NCBI GenBank assembly: GCA_934047225.1
Contig: OW203992.1
Span: 12,265,501 to 12,329,500, forward strand
Direction: 5' to 3'
Length of the DNA: 64,000 bases
Source: Ypsolopha sequella
Lineage: Eukaryota; Arthropoda; Insecta; Lepidoptera; Ypsolophidae
Part shown: positions 54,245 through 63,860 of the stretch, one piece after another
Layout: the number at the start of each line of letters is the position of its first letter
Position numbering within the stretch: position 1 is the first letter of the stretch
Translations under genes and position numbers: made by a program
The notes under the pieces: generated by a model
What the model saw: only the letters and a program-made list of their open reading frames with translations
Databases searched by the model: none
Told to the model about the DNA's origin: nothing

Positions 54245-56920
54245 ATGTCATATCATATAGACAAATCCAAGTTATACCAAAAACTGTTCGAAAGTTTTAA
54301 AAAATCTCATACTGGGACGAAAGTGCAAAATGTACAAAAGTTATTTAACGAAGTTTGGCGAAATTATAAATTACAAGCAAAGTCAGATAAGGAACTAGAT
54401 ATTATTGTATCTAAGAGAATTGAAGAAGAATTGCAAGCGGCGACTAAAAATAAATCCAATCTGCTTCATTTTTTTTCCAAGGTGAGTAAATATAAGTACA
54501 AAGTTTCTCTTTACGTTCTGTAACAATTAAAACGATTTATGAGTAAAAAATATGATGGCCTATCTCAAAGTAAAAAGGTAAATGATTGATATTTTATTTC
54601 TTAAGATCGACTCCGGCAATTGGTCACAAAATACACGGTGTTTTCAATATCTGTATGTGAAGGGTTTCTGTGGGGAAAAGCTTTCAATAATATTTAAACG
54701 CTGGTTTTATTAAATACGGTGAATTTATGTAGCTTCATAAGAGAATATCCAGCAGAACTCTTAGAAATTTTTCATTTTTAGGCAACGTCTTCTACCAGTA
54801 AACCTGCAGAAAAAACACAAATTATACAGCCATTTTCTAACATTGAAAAACAGAAAGAAGATAAAATTAAAACCGGCAATGAATCACAAGAGCAATGCGA
54901 AAATAATAATAATGCAGATAAACAAAGAGCAAAACCTTCTCAAGAAGCTTTGAAAAATAAGATTACTCAACTCGAAAAAAATCTGAACGCTTTGTATTCT
55001 GCCAGAGATACTATGCCAAATTGCGCTGAAGTTGATAAACAGATCATTAAGTTGCGCGAGGAACTAAAAACAGCAAAAAATACTTTAAACAGGAAGATTC
55101 AAAACGCAGTTGCCCAGAAGAAACACAGGGATGGTATGAAAAGAAAGTTAGAAGATATTTGTCAGGAAAATCCTGAAATAAAAAGAAGACTATCTCTGAG
55201 GGATTCAGTAGGACATCCTAAACTTGAAAGCGATCAACCATTACTATTGAAAACAATTGCGGATATAGCTTTATTTGGGAGTGCATGTGATGACAGGAGA
55301 CGAACGGAATCTATTCGCAGCGTAAAAACTCTTGACGAACTCACACAAGAACTGCGTAAACTAGGATTTGACATTAGTCGCAGTGCGACATATCTTCGTT
55401 TGATTCCCAGAAAATCGAATTCTACAGAGGGACGAAGACATGTATCGACAGTCCCTGTTAGGCTCATTCGTGCTCAAACTGATCACCAGAAGAGCCACTT
55501 AGATAGCAAGTTCGCTGAAACATCAATCCATTATTTAGAGAACATAGCATCCATACTTGGACCAGATCAAGTATTTTTCTTATCTCAAGATGACAAAGCT
55601 CGAGTCCCTATTGGCGTCACTGCGGCAAATAAGCAAGCACCTCTTTTAATGCATATGGAATATAGAATCAAATTACCTGACCACGATTGGGTAATCGCTG
55701 AGCGTCATAAATTAATACCATCTGTTTATGCTGGTATCAAAGTTACTTCCAATATGCTAGGACAACCGCAAGCCGTCGGATATTCTGGGCCAACATTCAT
55801 CGCTATTCGAAGTGGAAAGCATAGTTCATCTACTGCTAATACTCATGCTCAGGATTTCGAGACGCTTCTCGAACTTGAAGAGTTTCGACCATTAGCAAAA
55901 ACTGACCATGGACTAGTAAAACCAGTAGTAATTATGACGGTTGATGGAGGGCCAGATGAAAATCCGCGTTATCAAAAAGTCATAGGGTTTGCTATACAAC
56001 ATTTTAAACGACATGATCTCGATGCATTGTTTATAGCTACCAATGCTCCTGGAAGGAGTGCGTATAACAGAGTAGAGCGAAGAATGGCTCCTCTGAGTCG
56101 GGAACTGGCTGGTTTAATACTGCCTCATGACCATTTTGGGTCTCATTTGGATGAACGTGGCATTACAATTGATGAACAATTAGAAAGATATAATTTCGAA
56201 TTTGCAGGAAATGTATTAGCTGAAGTATGGAGTTCAATGGAAATTGATGGCTATAATGTTACTGCAAAATATGTTGAGGCTGATGAACAAGATGTTCCTG
56301 AATTTCCAGACATTAAATGGTACTCAGAACATGTGCGTGAAAGCCAATACTTGCTTCAAATTTTAAAATGTAAAAATACAGAATGCTGTCGTCCAAGAAG
56401 TGGCCTATTCAAATTACTAGACAACAGGTTTCTTCCACCACCTGCAAAAGTAAAACAAACAGTTGATGACTTGGTTTTGGATGAAGGAGGACAATTTCTT
56501 GATCTTCCAGTCAATTTAGCTCTACGCTTGAGTACTACCCTCAAAGATTTTTTGCAAATGCCCTACGATTATTTTTGTCCGACGGTAAAATTGAGGCTCT
56601 CAAGCCGAACATGCAAAACGTGTGGTCTTTATCATGCTTCCGTCAAATCATTAAATCGTCACATCGAGAAGATCCATAAAAAAGTAAACACGCCCACAGA
56701 GGGAAAAGTTAGACCTGTAAGAGTCGCTGCTCGTCGTGCTAATGAACTGATGTGCATTATTCAAAATTTAGAGCACCAAGATGTTGAATGGCTCGATGAG
56801 AGTGACGTAGACATTCCAAAATCGGATGAAAGTGAGCAGACTCACAACACTGAGCAGCAATCCAATGTCATCGATAACTTAGAATCATGGATTCAGGTTT
56901 CATGGACTGAAGACTGTTAA
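54245..56920 (+). CDS. DDE transposase, Zator-like, two exons
   Basis: Exon 1 is 54245-54481 (ATG start, 79 codons) and exon 2 is 54782-56920. AAG/GTGAGT at 54481 and TTTTTAG/GC at 54781 are good splice sites and join in phase 0, giving about 791 residues; exon 2 by itself has no upstream ATG. Order: a basic N-terminal segment (1-79); a low-complexity Lys/Gln/Asn linker (80-135); a predicted coiled coil (about 136-200); a region with KTLDELTQELRKLGFDISRS, helix-turn-helix-like (about 261-280); the catalytic core with SQDDK (Asp349 or Asp350), MTVDGGPDENPR (Asp467) and NRVERRM (Glu511); then a Cys-containing segment (CKNTECC) and a C2H2 finger CKTCGLYH...HIEKIH (Cys690, Cys693, His706, His711). 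The Asp-to-Glu spacing of 44 and the DGG and PG-S-NxxE contexts are like Zator / bacterial ISAz013-type transposases. The protein would act in the nucleus, binding the element ends and cutting them. No stop or frameshift. Confidence 0.8.
54482..54781 (+). other. Intron of the transposase gene, 300 bp
   Basis: GTGAGT donor and a T-rich ATTTTTCATTTTTAG acceptor. The only other frame continuation from exon 1 ends at 54523 after 13 codons. A-rich interior with several stops in all frames. Confidence 0.75.
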
Positions 56921-57076
56921 TGTGTTCCGAAAATATTCTTTATGTTAGTTATGTTCTTTATTTCTGATTATATTTTTTTGTCATTTACTCTATGTGTATC
57001 AGTTAAACCTAATATTTTCATGAATTTTCCTATTTTAAAAATAACAATATAAAAAAACATTTATTACTAAAAATGT

Positions 57077-57142
57077 TTACGTAAGCATAGGGGGAGGGGG
57101 TAAGTGCTTTGCTTACTTTTGATGACAAGGGGGGCGGGGGGG
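57077..57142 (+). repeat. Right subterminal G-rich repeat
   Basis: TTACGTAAGCATAGGGGGAG, GGGGTAAGTGCTTTGCTTAC, TTTTGATGACAAGGGGGGCG, GGGGGG. It is a direct, not inverted, copy of 53860-53935, so the element carries both inverted termini and directly repeated subtermini. Confidence 0.8.
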
Positions 57143-57161
57143 TAAAAAATGGTAAGAAATC

Positions 57162-57187
57162 TGCTCACGTAATACTTGAACGGCCCC
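57162..57187 (-). repeat. Right TIR of the Zator-like element
   Basis: TGCTCACGTAATACTTGAAC, GGCCCC. Followed by the TTA duplication. Confidence 0.9.
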
Positions 57188-57346
57188 TTAACAGAAAAAG
57201 AATCTCCGTTATTAGAGAACGGAGATCTTTTTTGTGATTAAATCCAACATGTTTAAAAGATTAAAATTAAAAATACTTAAATATATTTCAAACATTAGTA
57301 AACCTTTCAAAGAAAAATCCATGTAGTTTTGAATCTTTTAAGCTAT

Positions 57347-57605
57347 AAAGCGTTTGCTGAAATACTGAAATATTTTGTAAGGAAAAATATATTGTATTTA
57401 AGTAGAATCCCTTCATATTTCTATTACCTATTTTATATTAAAAAAAACAAGTTGATCTCTTAACCAAGTTCTTGAAACGTACGTTTGAAAACCAAAAAAA
57501 AAAGGTGGAAACCATTTTTTTTTTACAAAAGTATATATCTTAATACATTGTTTATAAATAGAATTCCTAGATAAAAAAAATCAATAAATCAAACATATTT
57601 TTTAC
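57347..57605 (+). repeat. Dispersed repeat family D, copy 2
   Basis: Same orientation and blocks as 12425-12690: ACTGAAATATTTTGTAAGGA, CCCTTCATATTTCTATTA, CAAGTTGATCTCTTAACC, ACGTTTGAAAACCAAAAAAA. Confidence 0.65.
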
Positions 57606-57796
57606 AAGGAGCATCCGAATTTTTTCAAACGACTCCTAGAAAGTCTGGCGTTGTTCATGCTTTAGGTTCATGTACAGTCTTAAGGGGGAACGATTCGTAT
57701 CCTCTACGAAACGAAAGATTGTTCTTCTTATTTTTGAATTAAATATATTAAATAAATGTGATTTGTGGCATTTTGCGAACATAAGTTAATGTCAGC

Positions 57797-57903
57797 TGGG
57801 CATTTCCGGCAAAAATTTATTATTTTATGCTTAACGTTGTAAATGTATGGGAACACAAACTTAAAAGCGTGTTGAAAATAACATTTTGCCGGAAAAGCCC
57901 AAC
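57797..57903. repeat. Short inverted repeat
   Basis: GCTGGGCATTTCCGGCAAAA at the left and TTTTGCCGGAAAAGCCCAAC at the right, about 107 bp overall, abutting the LINE 3' end. Confidence 0.55.
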
Positions 57904-58778
57904 TTTCATTTCATTTCCTTTATTGGGAAACAAACAGTTATAATTTTTACATACTTACTAATAATATAATAGCTAATACTTAAACCAAAAACAGTTTCCA
58001 CTTAACAGTATCAAAACAAATAAATTAATGCACGACAAAGAAAAATACAACATGCAAAACTTAAAAAACACAACAACTCTGATATCTAACATTAACAATA
58101 CTAAAAGATAACAAGAATAAATTTAAAATTTATATATATTACAAGCAACGAAAAATCAAAATTTTTAGTACATACCTACTTAAAAGTTTTTAACAAAAGT
58201 TTTATTTATATAACTCGCTCTTTAATTGACCCAACGAAAGATGCGACACGTCTAAATCACTAAAGTCCTTATTATAAGTATGACAAGTTCTGATTAAAAA
58301 TCTGTTTTTGGCATAATTTGTTCTGGCAAAAGGAATGTTGAACAATTTTTTTCTACGAGAACTGTGAGTTTGACATTTAAAACCTATTTTGCTTAACAGA
58401 TATGGAGAGTCCAAATGGTTATTTATAATTTTGAAAAGAAAAGTTAGATCACAACAGGTTCGCCTGTCTTCAAGTGAGCAGATTGACTGAAGATGAAAAT
58501 TGAAGCTTGAGTCACCTTTCTGTCTGAAATTTAAATACTTAATAAATTTCTTATGAATTTTTTCGATTAAGTCAATGTGTATGTTGTAAATGGGGTTCCA
58601 TATAACTGATGCGTACTCCAGGCAAGATCTTACATAAGCATTATACAAAATTTTTAGGGTGCTTGAGTTTTTAAACTCCCTGCCTTGCCTAAGTACAAAT
58701 CCAAGCATCCGATAAGCCTTAGCAGTGACTTTTCTTGACAGTGACATTTCTAAAAGAAAGTTCCTTGTCTAGAAGCAC

Positions 58779-58837
58779 TGTTGATAATACTCCTTGTTTA
58801 TGATTACATATTCAAATCTTTCTGACTTATGTCTTCT
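58779..58837 (+). repeat. Left LTR, truncated
   Basis: TGTTGATAATACTCCTTGTT and 39 further bases, identical to the start of the right LTR; deleted after TTATGTCTTCT. Confidence 0.8.
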
Positions 58838-58912
58838 ATAAGGATCTATAAGTTGGACAGTTGTGAGCCAATATTAGATGGGGCCGCTTTGGCTACAGTA
58901 AAAGGACAAGGA

Positions 58913-59583
58913 GATTTGGAATTATGGCATCGTCGGTTGGGACACGTGAATGTCCAGGACTTGCGGCGGGTGCGTGGTTTAAGATGGAGCCATGTGTTGG
59001 CTGTTTAGAAGGATACTGTGATAACTCTAAAGATTATCGTTTTTCGGATCCGAACAATCCAAAACATGTTTTTACGGCTCGTGATGTGGTTTGTCTTGAA
59101 GAGCAAGAAGTTAAAAAACGTAAATCTAAAGAAATCACAGAGAGTAATGAAGACATTATAGCACCGATACTTCAAGTACGTCGACTGCAGACTGTGAAAG
59201 TTCGGATGTACAAACAAGTGATGTGGACAATCAAGATACAGTATTATCCTTGGATGTGGGATCTAGAGAACAAGATCTTGACTTTGTTTATCTTGGAATC
59301 GTTGATTCAAATGATCTTGAACCTGTTCAAGAAGTATTGAATAGACCTGATGAAGATGCAGATGGGCACATCAAAGGATTTACACAAACCCATGGTGTGG
59401 ATTATTTTGAAACCTTCCCCCTGTAGTGAGACCTTCATCAATAAGACTCTTGATATCATTAGCTGCACAAATGGATTTGAGTGTTGAGCATTTTGATGTA
59501 AAAACCGCTTTTCTAAACGGAGATCTACCAGACTGCTGCTGATGAAGACAAAGACATCTAAGGACTCAGATTTGAGGGGACCA
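58913..59583 (+). pseudogene. copia polyprotein fragments
   Basis: A zinc-knuckle-like His pair in WHRRLGH marks the GAG-pre-integrase domain. A frameshift near 59007 separates it from integrase C-terminal residues (FTARDVVCLEEQE, then a Lys-rich tail). The RT part is again out of frame and carries an Asp in FDVKTAF, the first RT catalytic motif. The YVDD motif and RNase H are deleted. The last codons DSDLRGPC and the stop overlap the first bases of the LTR, as in full copia elements. Non-functional. Confidence 0.75.
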
Positions 59584-59727
59584 TGTTGATAATACTCCTT
59601 GTTTATGATTACATATTCAAATCTTTCTGACTTATGTCTTCTGTCTGTTTATTGAATATAGAAACTCACAACCGTAAACTGCGTTTTCTCTTTTAGATTT
59701 ATTATATTTATTCTATAAATCCTAATA
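59584..59727 (+). repeat. Right LTR
   Basis: Starts TGTTGATAATACTCC right after the polypurine-like GATTTGAGGGGACCA and ends TAAATCCTAATA, one base from the expected CTAACA. 144 bp. Confidence 0.75.
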
Positions 59728-60265
59728 AGCACACCAAGATCTTTCACCTCAGTCACTCTTTTGAGTGGTGTATTTAACAGAGAGTAATTGTAATTGAGCT
59801 CAGAACCCTTTCTAGAAAAACTTATGACGCAAAATTTATCTATATTTAAGTAAAGTTTATTCATTTCACAATACCTACCCAAACTGTTTAAATCCTTTTG
59901 CAATAATAAGCAATCTTTATTGATAATCCTTTGATAACGGAATAAATCTTTTTGTCCTTTGCGTACAACAAAACATTAATTATAATAGATTGAATAACAT
60001 CGTTAATAAATATGTTGAACAAGAGTGGACCGAGATGTGAACCCTGGGGTACACCAGAGGTAATGGGGACAAACGATGATACGTATCCCTTTACAGTCAC
60101 TGCCTGGGTTCTTTGACGCAAATAAGACTCTAGGCATCTTAGAAGATTTCAATAAACTATGTTCGCGAAATGCCATAAATCACATTAATTAAATATGTTT
60201 AATTTAAAAATAAGAAGAACCATCTTAATTTATGCGTTTTGTAGCGGATTAGAATCGTTCCTCCT

Positions 60266-60837
60266 TAAAATTAACACTTATATTATAAGAGGTGTCTTTG
60301 GTTACATGTTACTATCTATTCCTTGTTACCTCTTATAATCTGTAACAGCCGTTGTTTCCCAAACAATAGTCACCTTAATTGCTTCAAACTATAAAAAGAT
60401 ATTCATTTTAGAGCAGAAAATAACAAGTATTCGGTCTTTCTGAAAGCTAAATATAAAATAGTTACAAGTAACTATACCACCAAAGAAAAATAAATCTTCT
60501 CTCTGAACATTTCTCTTAATACTGCGAAAATCTTACAAAAGCTCTTCTCATTCTCACGTAAGTAATTTATTTGTTAGTGATTAAAGCGTAAAGATTAAGG
60601 AAAGCGTGTCGTCGTGGAGTCCTTGTACGTCTTTCTTTACTTCCTGTCGCATTTCGGGGATACTACATTCAACTTCCTGAGAATTCTTGAGGGGTGAAAT
60701 TAAATTAAGGTGAAATGAAACTCCTTTTATTCTATAGAGTGTCTAATTCTTATAGTGTAAGATTTCAAGCAATATTTTGAAAATAAGTTATGGAGCTTCA
60801 GTTCTGAGGCATTTTTAAACTATAAAAAGTCCATGCG
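60266..60837. other. Non-coding stretch with a small hairpin
   Basis: ATTATAAGAGGTGTC (60282) and GTTACCTCTTATAAT (60326) are inverted, giving a 60-bp hairpin. Nothing else. Confidence 0.4.
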
Positions 60838-60920
60838 TAAGAGGTGTGTCAGGATCGTAGCAGATGGAAATTTGTAGTCTCTGCGTACCCCTCTGGGAGA
60901 TAGACGTAAGTATATATATA
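60838..60920 (+). repeat. LINE 3'-terminal fragment (family R)
   Basis: AAGAGGTGTGTCAGGATCGT, AGCAGATGGAAATTTGTAGT, CTCTGCGTACCCCTCTGGGA, GATAGACGTAAG. The best-preserved of three copies. Confidence 0.55.
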
Positions 60921-61299
60921 TTTGTGTAAAAAGTCCGTGGCATTTTGAATTAAGCAAGTATATGATTGGTGGCGATGGATAGGTAATGAGCTATTAAATC
61001 GTGTATTACCAGGTTTTTCGTCTCAAAATGTGACGGAGCCGATGTTTGACGTCATAATTGTATTGTATGGATTCTTTTTTTCTGAAACCTATCGCGGGGG
61101 GTATCAAAAGAAAGGGCTTTATGAACTGATTAGCCGTTTCTGGAGGAGCCCAAAATTGGTATGTTCAAAATTTCTTTTTTTTTTTTTTTGATAACGACTG
61201 TAAATTACTGTTGAGACCAGAGAGCATATTATTTATCTTTAGATGCCAACTGGACTGGTTGCCTATCAAACAAAACATATATATACTATCGAATTTCGA

Positions 61300-61625
61300 T
61301 CGCACTTGAAGTGACGTCACAGTTTGTAATTTTCCATCCTGGAAGAATTGCCCATACTCACACACGGTGGGCAGGCAGGTTGGTGAGCGCGGTGCCGGAA
61401 CCTTCACAACAGTGACGCCGCTGATCGTCACCAGTCTGTTCCATATAAGGCTCGGCTATTAGGGATGGATATATCCCCATCCATCAGTCCCAGGCATGGT
61501 GGGCCTCCAGGTTTTCTGCCTGTGAGCTGTCCGCTTACTCTCCCCCGAATTACGTCGAAGGGGTGTCCAAGTAAGATGGTGGTACCTCCACAGTCGAGCC
61601 CGGCATCAGCTCTACCACCTCTAAA
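61300..61625. other. GC-richer unclassified block
   Basis: Contains GGTGAGCGCGGTGCCGGAAC, GTGACGCCGCTGATCGTCAC and GTGGGCCTCCAGGTTTTCTG. It stands out from the AT-rich surroundings and may be retroelement UTR or coding debris. A minus 88-codon frame (61165-61431) shows no domain. Confidence 0.35.
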
Positions 61626-62594
61626 CCTTAAAACCTTATGATTGCCAAACTCCTTAGTCTCTTAAAATCATAATGAGGAATAGTTTAAAAAAATAAACAT
61701 ATATTATGGTATGTAATGAATTTTCATACGAATTTACTGGACGCTTATTGAGATTTACTCGAGACTTGAAATAGCACTCCAAGATGAAGTACTTCCTGGG
61801 GATCTAAAAAGGCCGATTTGGGTGAATTATAAAATGATTTGAAAGTAGGATAGACTCAGAATTTTTTCACGCGTGCAAAAGAGACGGCCTTAGAATATAA
61901 TCATAATTTGATTCATGCAAAATGGCCTTTTTAGAGGACCTGGCTTGTCTTTGCGGTCTGAAATGATTTATTGTTATATCTATGAAATAAGGTTTATTAA
62001 TAAATAATACAAAAAAACTGGAAAGAATGTATTGTTTGATAAGCGCTGCATTTTTCTGATATTACTGGTATGTTTAATTAATTAATCAGTAACAACAGAT
62101 ACAATTAACAAAACAAACTTGAATCACCTAGTTGTTGCCCTCTTTCTAACAGAAGAGAGAAAAGTGAAAGTATCCGAGTTTGAAACAACGGCACAAACAG
62201 ACAACTTGTAGACAGGTCCCTTGACTACTTACTTACCTGCCAACTACTAAAGAATACCAAACAGACAATGTTAACAATGCTATTTACAAACACAAACATA
62301 CCAAAAATGGAATACAGGGGCATCGATTCATTTTTAGTTTGTATAATCTTTGTAATTTTTCACGGAATATTTGATGACTGAGTATGCAGATTATGCCAAA
62401 CAAGCAGTTCTATTTTTAAACAATAATTTCAACAGGGTATAGGTACTTATTCTACAAAACAGAGCAGACTCCTTTATCAATACATGTAATAAAACAGTAG
62501 AACCCGGTGTGTCTGTAAATTGAAGAAAAGTAATAAAAATAGAAAGAGAGAGTCTAAAGAAGAGTAATAGAACACAAATTAGCGATTTTTGGAA
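61626..62594. other. AT-rich stretch, nothing recognised
   Basis: No supported feature. Confidence 0.4.
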
Positions 62595-62778
62595 TTGTTT
62601 TCTGCCTGTCTGTTTGTTTATGTCGCGCACATCTCCGGAACCACTTAACGGATTTGGATACGGTTTTATTTGGCGGCGTTGACCTTGGCCAACATATGGG
62701 GTGTTAATAAAATAACGCCCAAGCCGAAAACGAGGCAGAGTTAAATAAACGCGGGCGGAGCCGCGGGCAAAAGGCTAG
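62595..62778 (+). mobile_element. Helitron-like 3' end (family H1), copy 2
   Basis: TTTCTGCCTGTCTGTTTGTT, CCGGAACCACTTAACGGATT, ATGGGGTGTTAATAAAATAA, CGCCCAAGCCGAAAACGAGG, then CGCGGGCGGAGCCGCGGGCA, AAAGGCTAG (62778), followed by T. GGCGGAGCC forms the terminal hairpin. No Rep or helicase sequence nearby. Confidence 0.65.
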
Positions 62779-62997
62779 TGTTTGGAATAAGAGGTCCGTA
62801 AAAAATCCCCTTTGAGGTGCAGGAAAGGAGCTTCCCCGAATGACGTAAACTGAGATACAAACATTGATTACATTTGATTTAAACATTGATTAGTCAATAT
62901 CACCATGGACAGTTAGAGAAAGACCTAACTAATTGAAAAATCTGTCAAGTGAAAGAACTTCAGCTGATAGTAGGCTTCCGGCGTGGCTTGTCACCAC

Positions 62998-63356
62998 TAG
63001 GGCTGCCACCTTTCAAAAAGTGTAGGCCCACAGATTTTGGAAAAGCCACTATTTTATTAAATAAAATATATGTTTTTTAATTAAATCTAATTATTTACAA
63101 AACAATACAAATAAAAAAGGCGTTGCTCGGACCTGCTTGATTTTTGAATAAAATTTTTCTTAGTTAGTGATTTTTTAAGCAATTTCCGAACTTTTCTTGC
63201 TCTGGTTATTAAAAAAAATCTTGAAAGTTACAGTAACGTGACGGGCTGTTAGTATGTGCCGGCTCTCACTCTCATCGCCCGGTTCAACCCGTAGCTGGGA
63301 CAAGCACCAATCAAACCCGTAGACACCGGGTCAAACCCGGAGGGTTGGCAGCCCTA
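62998..63356. mobile_element. Non-autonomous hAT-like element, 359 bp
   Basis: TIRs TAGGGCTGCCA and TGGCAGCCCTA. Flanks GTCACCAC (62990-62997) and GTCACCGC (63357-63364), an 8-bp duplication with one difference. TAGGG ends plus 8 bp are characteristic of hAT. The right subterminal region has repeated CAAACCCG/CAACCCG units (63280-63340). No open frame. Confidence 0.75.
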
Positions 63357-63364
63357 GTCACCGC

Positions 63365-63754
63365 CCTCATGATGAAACCGAGTCGTCAAGTGACTTTTCG
63401 TGCTCCAGTATGACGTCATATGAAGCAGTAACGGAAAAGTGGTTTCATGCAGATGCGCAATATCAGTAATTCATCCGTTACCGACTTCCGTAGATTTTGT
63501 GAAAGCCCCTGGACAGATTGATTAACTTCTTACCTGCTTTCACTTTCTTACTTTCCAGGTGAGCGCTTTTGTTGACGTGAAAACGTCTATTCGCTCATTA
63601 AGTATAGTGATAGCTGGTTGAACTTTCTGGTGTTGCAAAATACCGTCAGAAATCGCTAATAATGACTACGAGACTAAAAATGAGTTATTTGTTTTGCCTG
63701 TGACGTCATCAAAATGTAAATGCTTGTAAATGTTTCAAATGAGCATTGTGTAAA
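63365..63754. other. Non-coding stretch, nothing recognised
   Basis: No supported feature. Confidence 0.35.
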
Positions 63755-63860
63755 GTTATAATAGTAGTTTATGCTACAAGGGCGAAAAGGAATAAATTAC
63801 GACGACGATTTAAAACACGAGCGTAGCATAAAAAGTGGAACTTTACGAGAACTTGCATTG
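63755..63860 (+). repeat. Dispersed repeat family I, copy 2
   Basis: ATAATAGTAGTTTATGCTAC, AAGGGCGAAAAGGAATAAAT, GAGCGTAGCATAAAAAGTGG, AACTTTACGAGAACTTGCAT. The first part matches 25136-25255 reversed; the last part echoes the GTGGGCCTTTACGAGCACTT end of family C. Confidence 0.5.

Larger units (their letters stand above)
53846..57187 (+). mobile_element. Zator-like DNA transposon, structurally complete
   Basis: 3342 bp bounded by TIRs GGGGCCGTTCAAGTATTACG, TAAGCA (left) and GGGGCCGTTCAAGTATTACG, TGAGCA (right, reverse-complemented), with TTA duplicated on each side (53843-53845 and 57188-57190). It carries one two-exon gene for a DDE transposase with all three acidic residues. A 3-bp duplication plus the transposase layout point to the Zator superfamily. 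PIF/Harbinger also makes TTA/TAA duplications, but has a different transposase and a second Myb-like gene, which is missing here. Nothing obviously breaks the element, so it could be autonomous. Confidence 0.8.
58779..59727 (+). mobile_element. Internally deleted Ty1/copia element
   Basis: Flanked by AGCAC (58774-58778 and 59728-59732), a 5-bp duplication; AAGCAC matches if read as 6 bp. The left terminal repeat is only 59 bp, the right 144 bp. Between them about 745 bp holds pieces of the polyprotein in order: the GAG-pre-integrase motif LELWHRRLGHVNVQDL (about 58916), an integrase C-terminal segment GYCDNSKDYRFSDPNNPKHV (about 59010), the RT start QTHGVDYFETF and EHFDVKTAFLNGDL (59385-59525), then DSDLRGPC-stop just before the right LTR. 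Gag, protease, the integrase core, most of RT and RNase H are gone. It lies in plus orientation inside a minus-strand LINE. Confidence 0.8.
58202..60135 (-). pseudogene. LINE reverse transcriptase remnant, interrupted
   Basis: Reading down the minus strand: [34 protein letters not shown], then [10 protein letters not shown] where intact enzymes have YADD, so the catalytic Asp pair is damaged. A frame change follows, then LGRYCEMNKLYLNIDKF and VTEVKDLGVL. The copia insertion splits the protein here. Joining across it restores DLGVL-LDKELSF, in agreement with the family; after another small shift come SRKVTAKAYRMLGFVLRQGR and a 181-codon C-terminal frame ending LKSELYK-stop. Frameshifts, a mutated active site and an inserted element make it a clear pseudogene. 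Confidence 0.75.
57905..60150 (-). mobile_element. Dead CR1/jockey-type LINE, 5'-truncated
   Basis: A minus-strand LINE. Its 3' end is CCCAATAAAGGAAATGAAAT, GAAA (57925-57904); the RT C-terminal region is at 58202-58747 and the RT core at 59733-60135. It is interrupted by a copia element (58779-59727). The 5' part, including the first RT motifs, endonuclease and ORF1, is missing. Upstream edge approximate. Confidence 0.7.
57679..60265. mobile_element. Inverted-arm element enclosing a LINE
   Basis: The left arm 57679-57783 (TTAAGGGGGAACGATTCGTA, TTCTTCTTATTTTTGAATTA, ATGTGATTTGTGGCATTTTG, CGAACATA) pairs with 60155-60265 (reverse complement TTAAGGAGGAACGATTCTAA, TTCTTCTTATTTTTAAATTA, ATGTGATTTATGGCATTTCG, CGAACATA). 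Arms are about 105 bp and fairly diverged. The LINE at 57905-60150 fills nearly all the space between. Probably a palindromic MITE split by the LINE. Confidence 0.6.

Noticed and set aside
53846..57187. PIF/Harbinger classification from the TTA duplication
   Set aside because: The transposase does not show Harbinger motifs as I know them and there is no Myb-like second gene; Zator fits better.
58924..59340. 138-codon plus-strand gene
   Set aside because: It is a fragment of a copia polyprotein with frameshifts on both sides.
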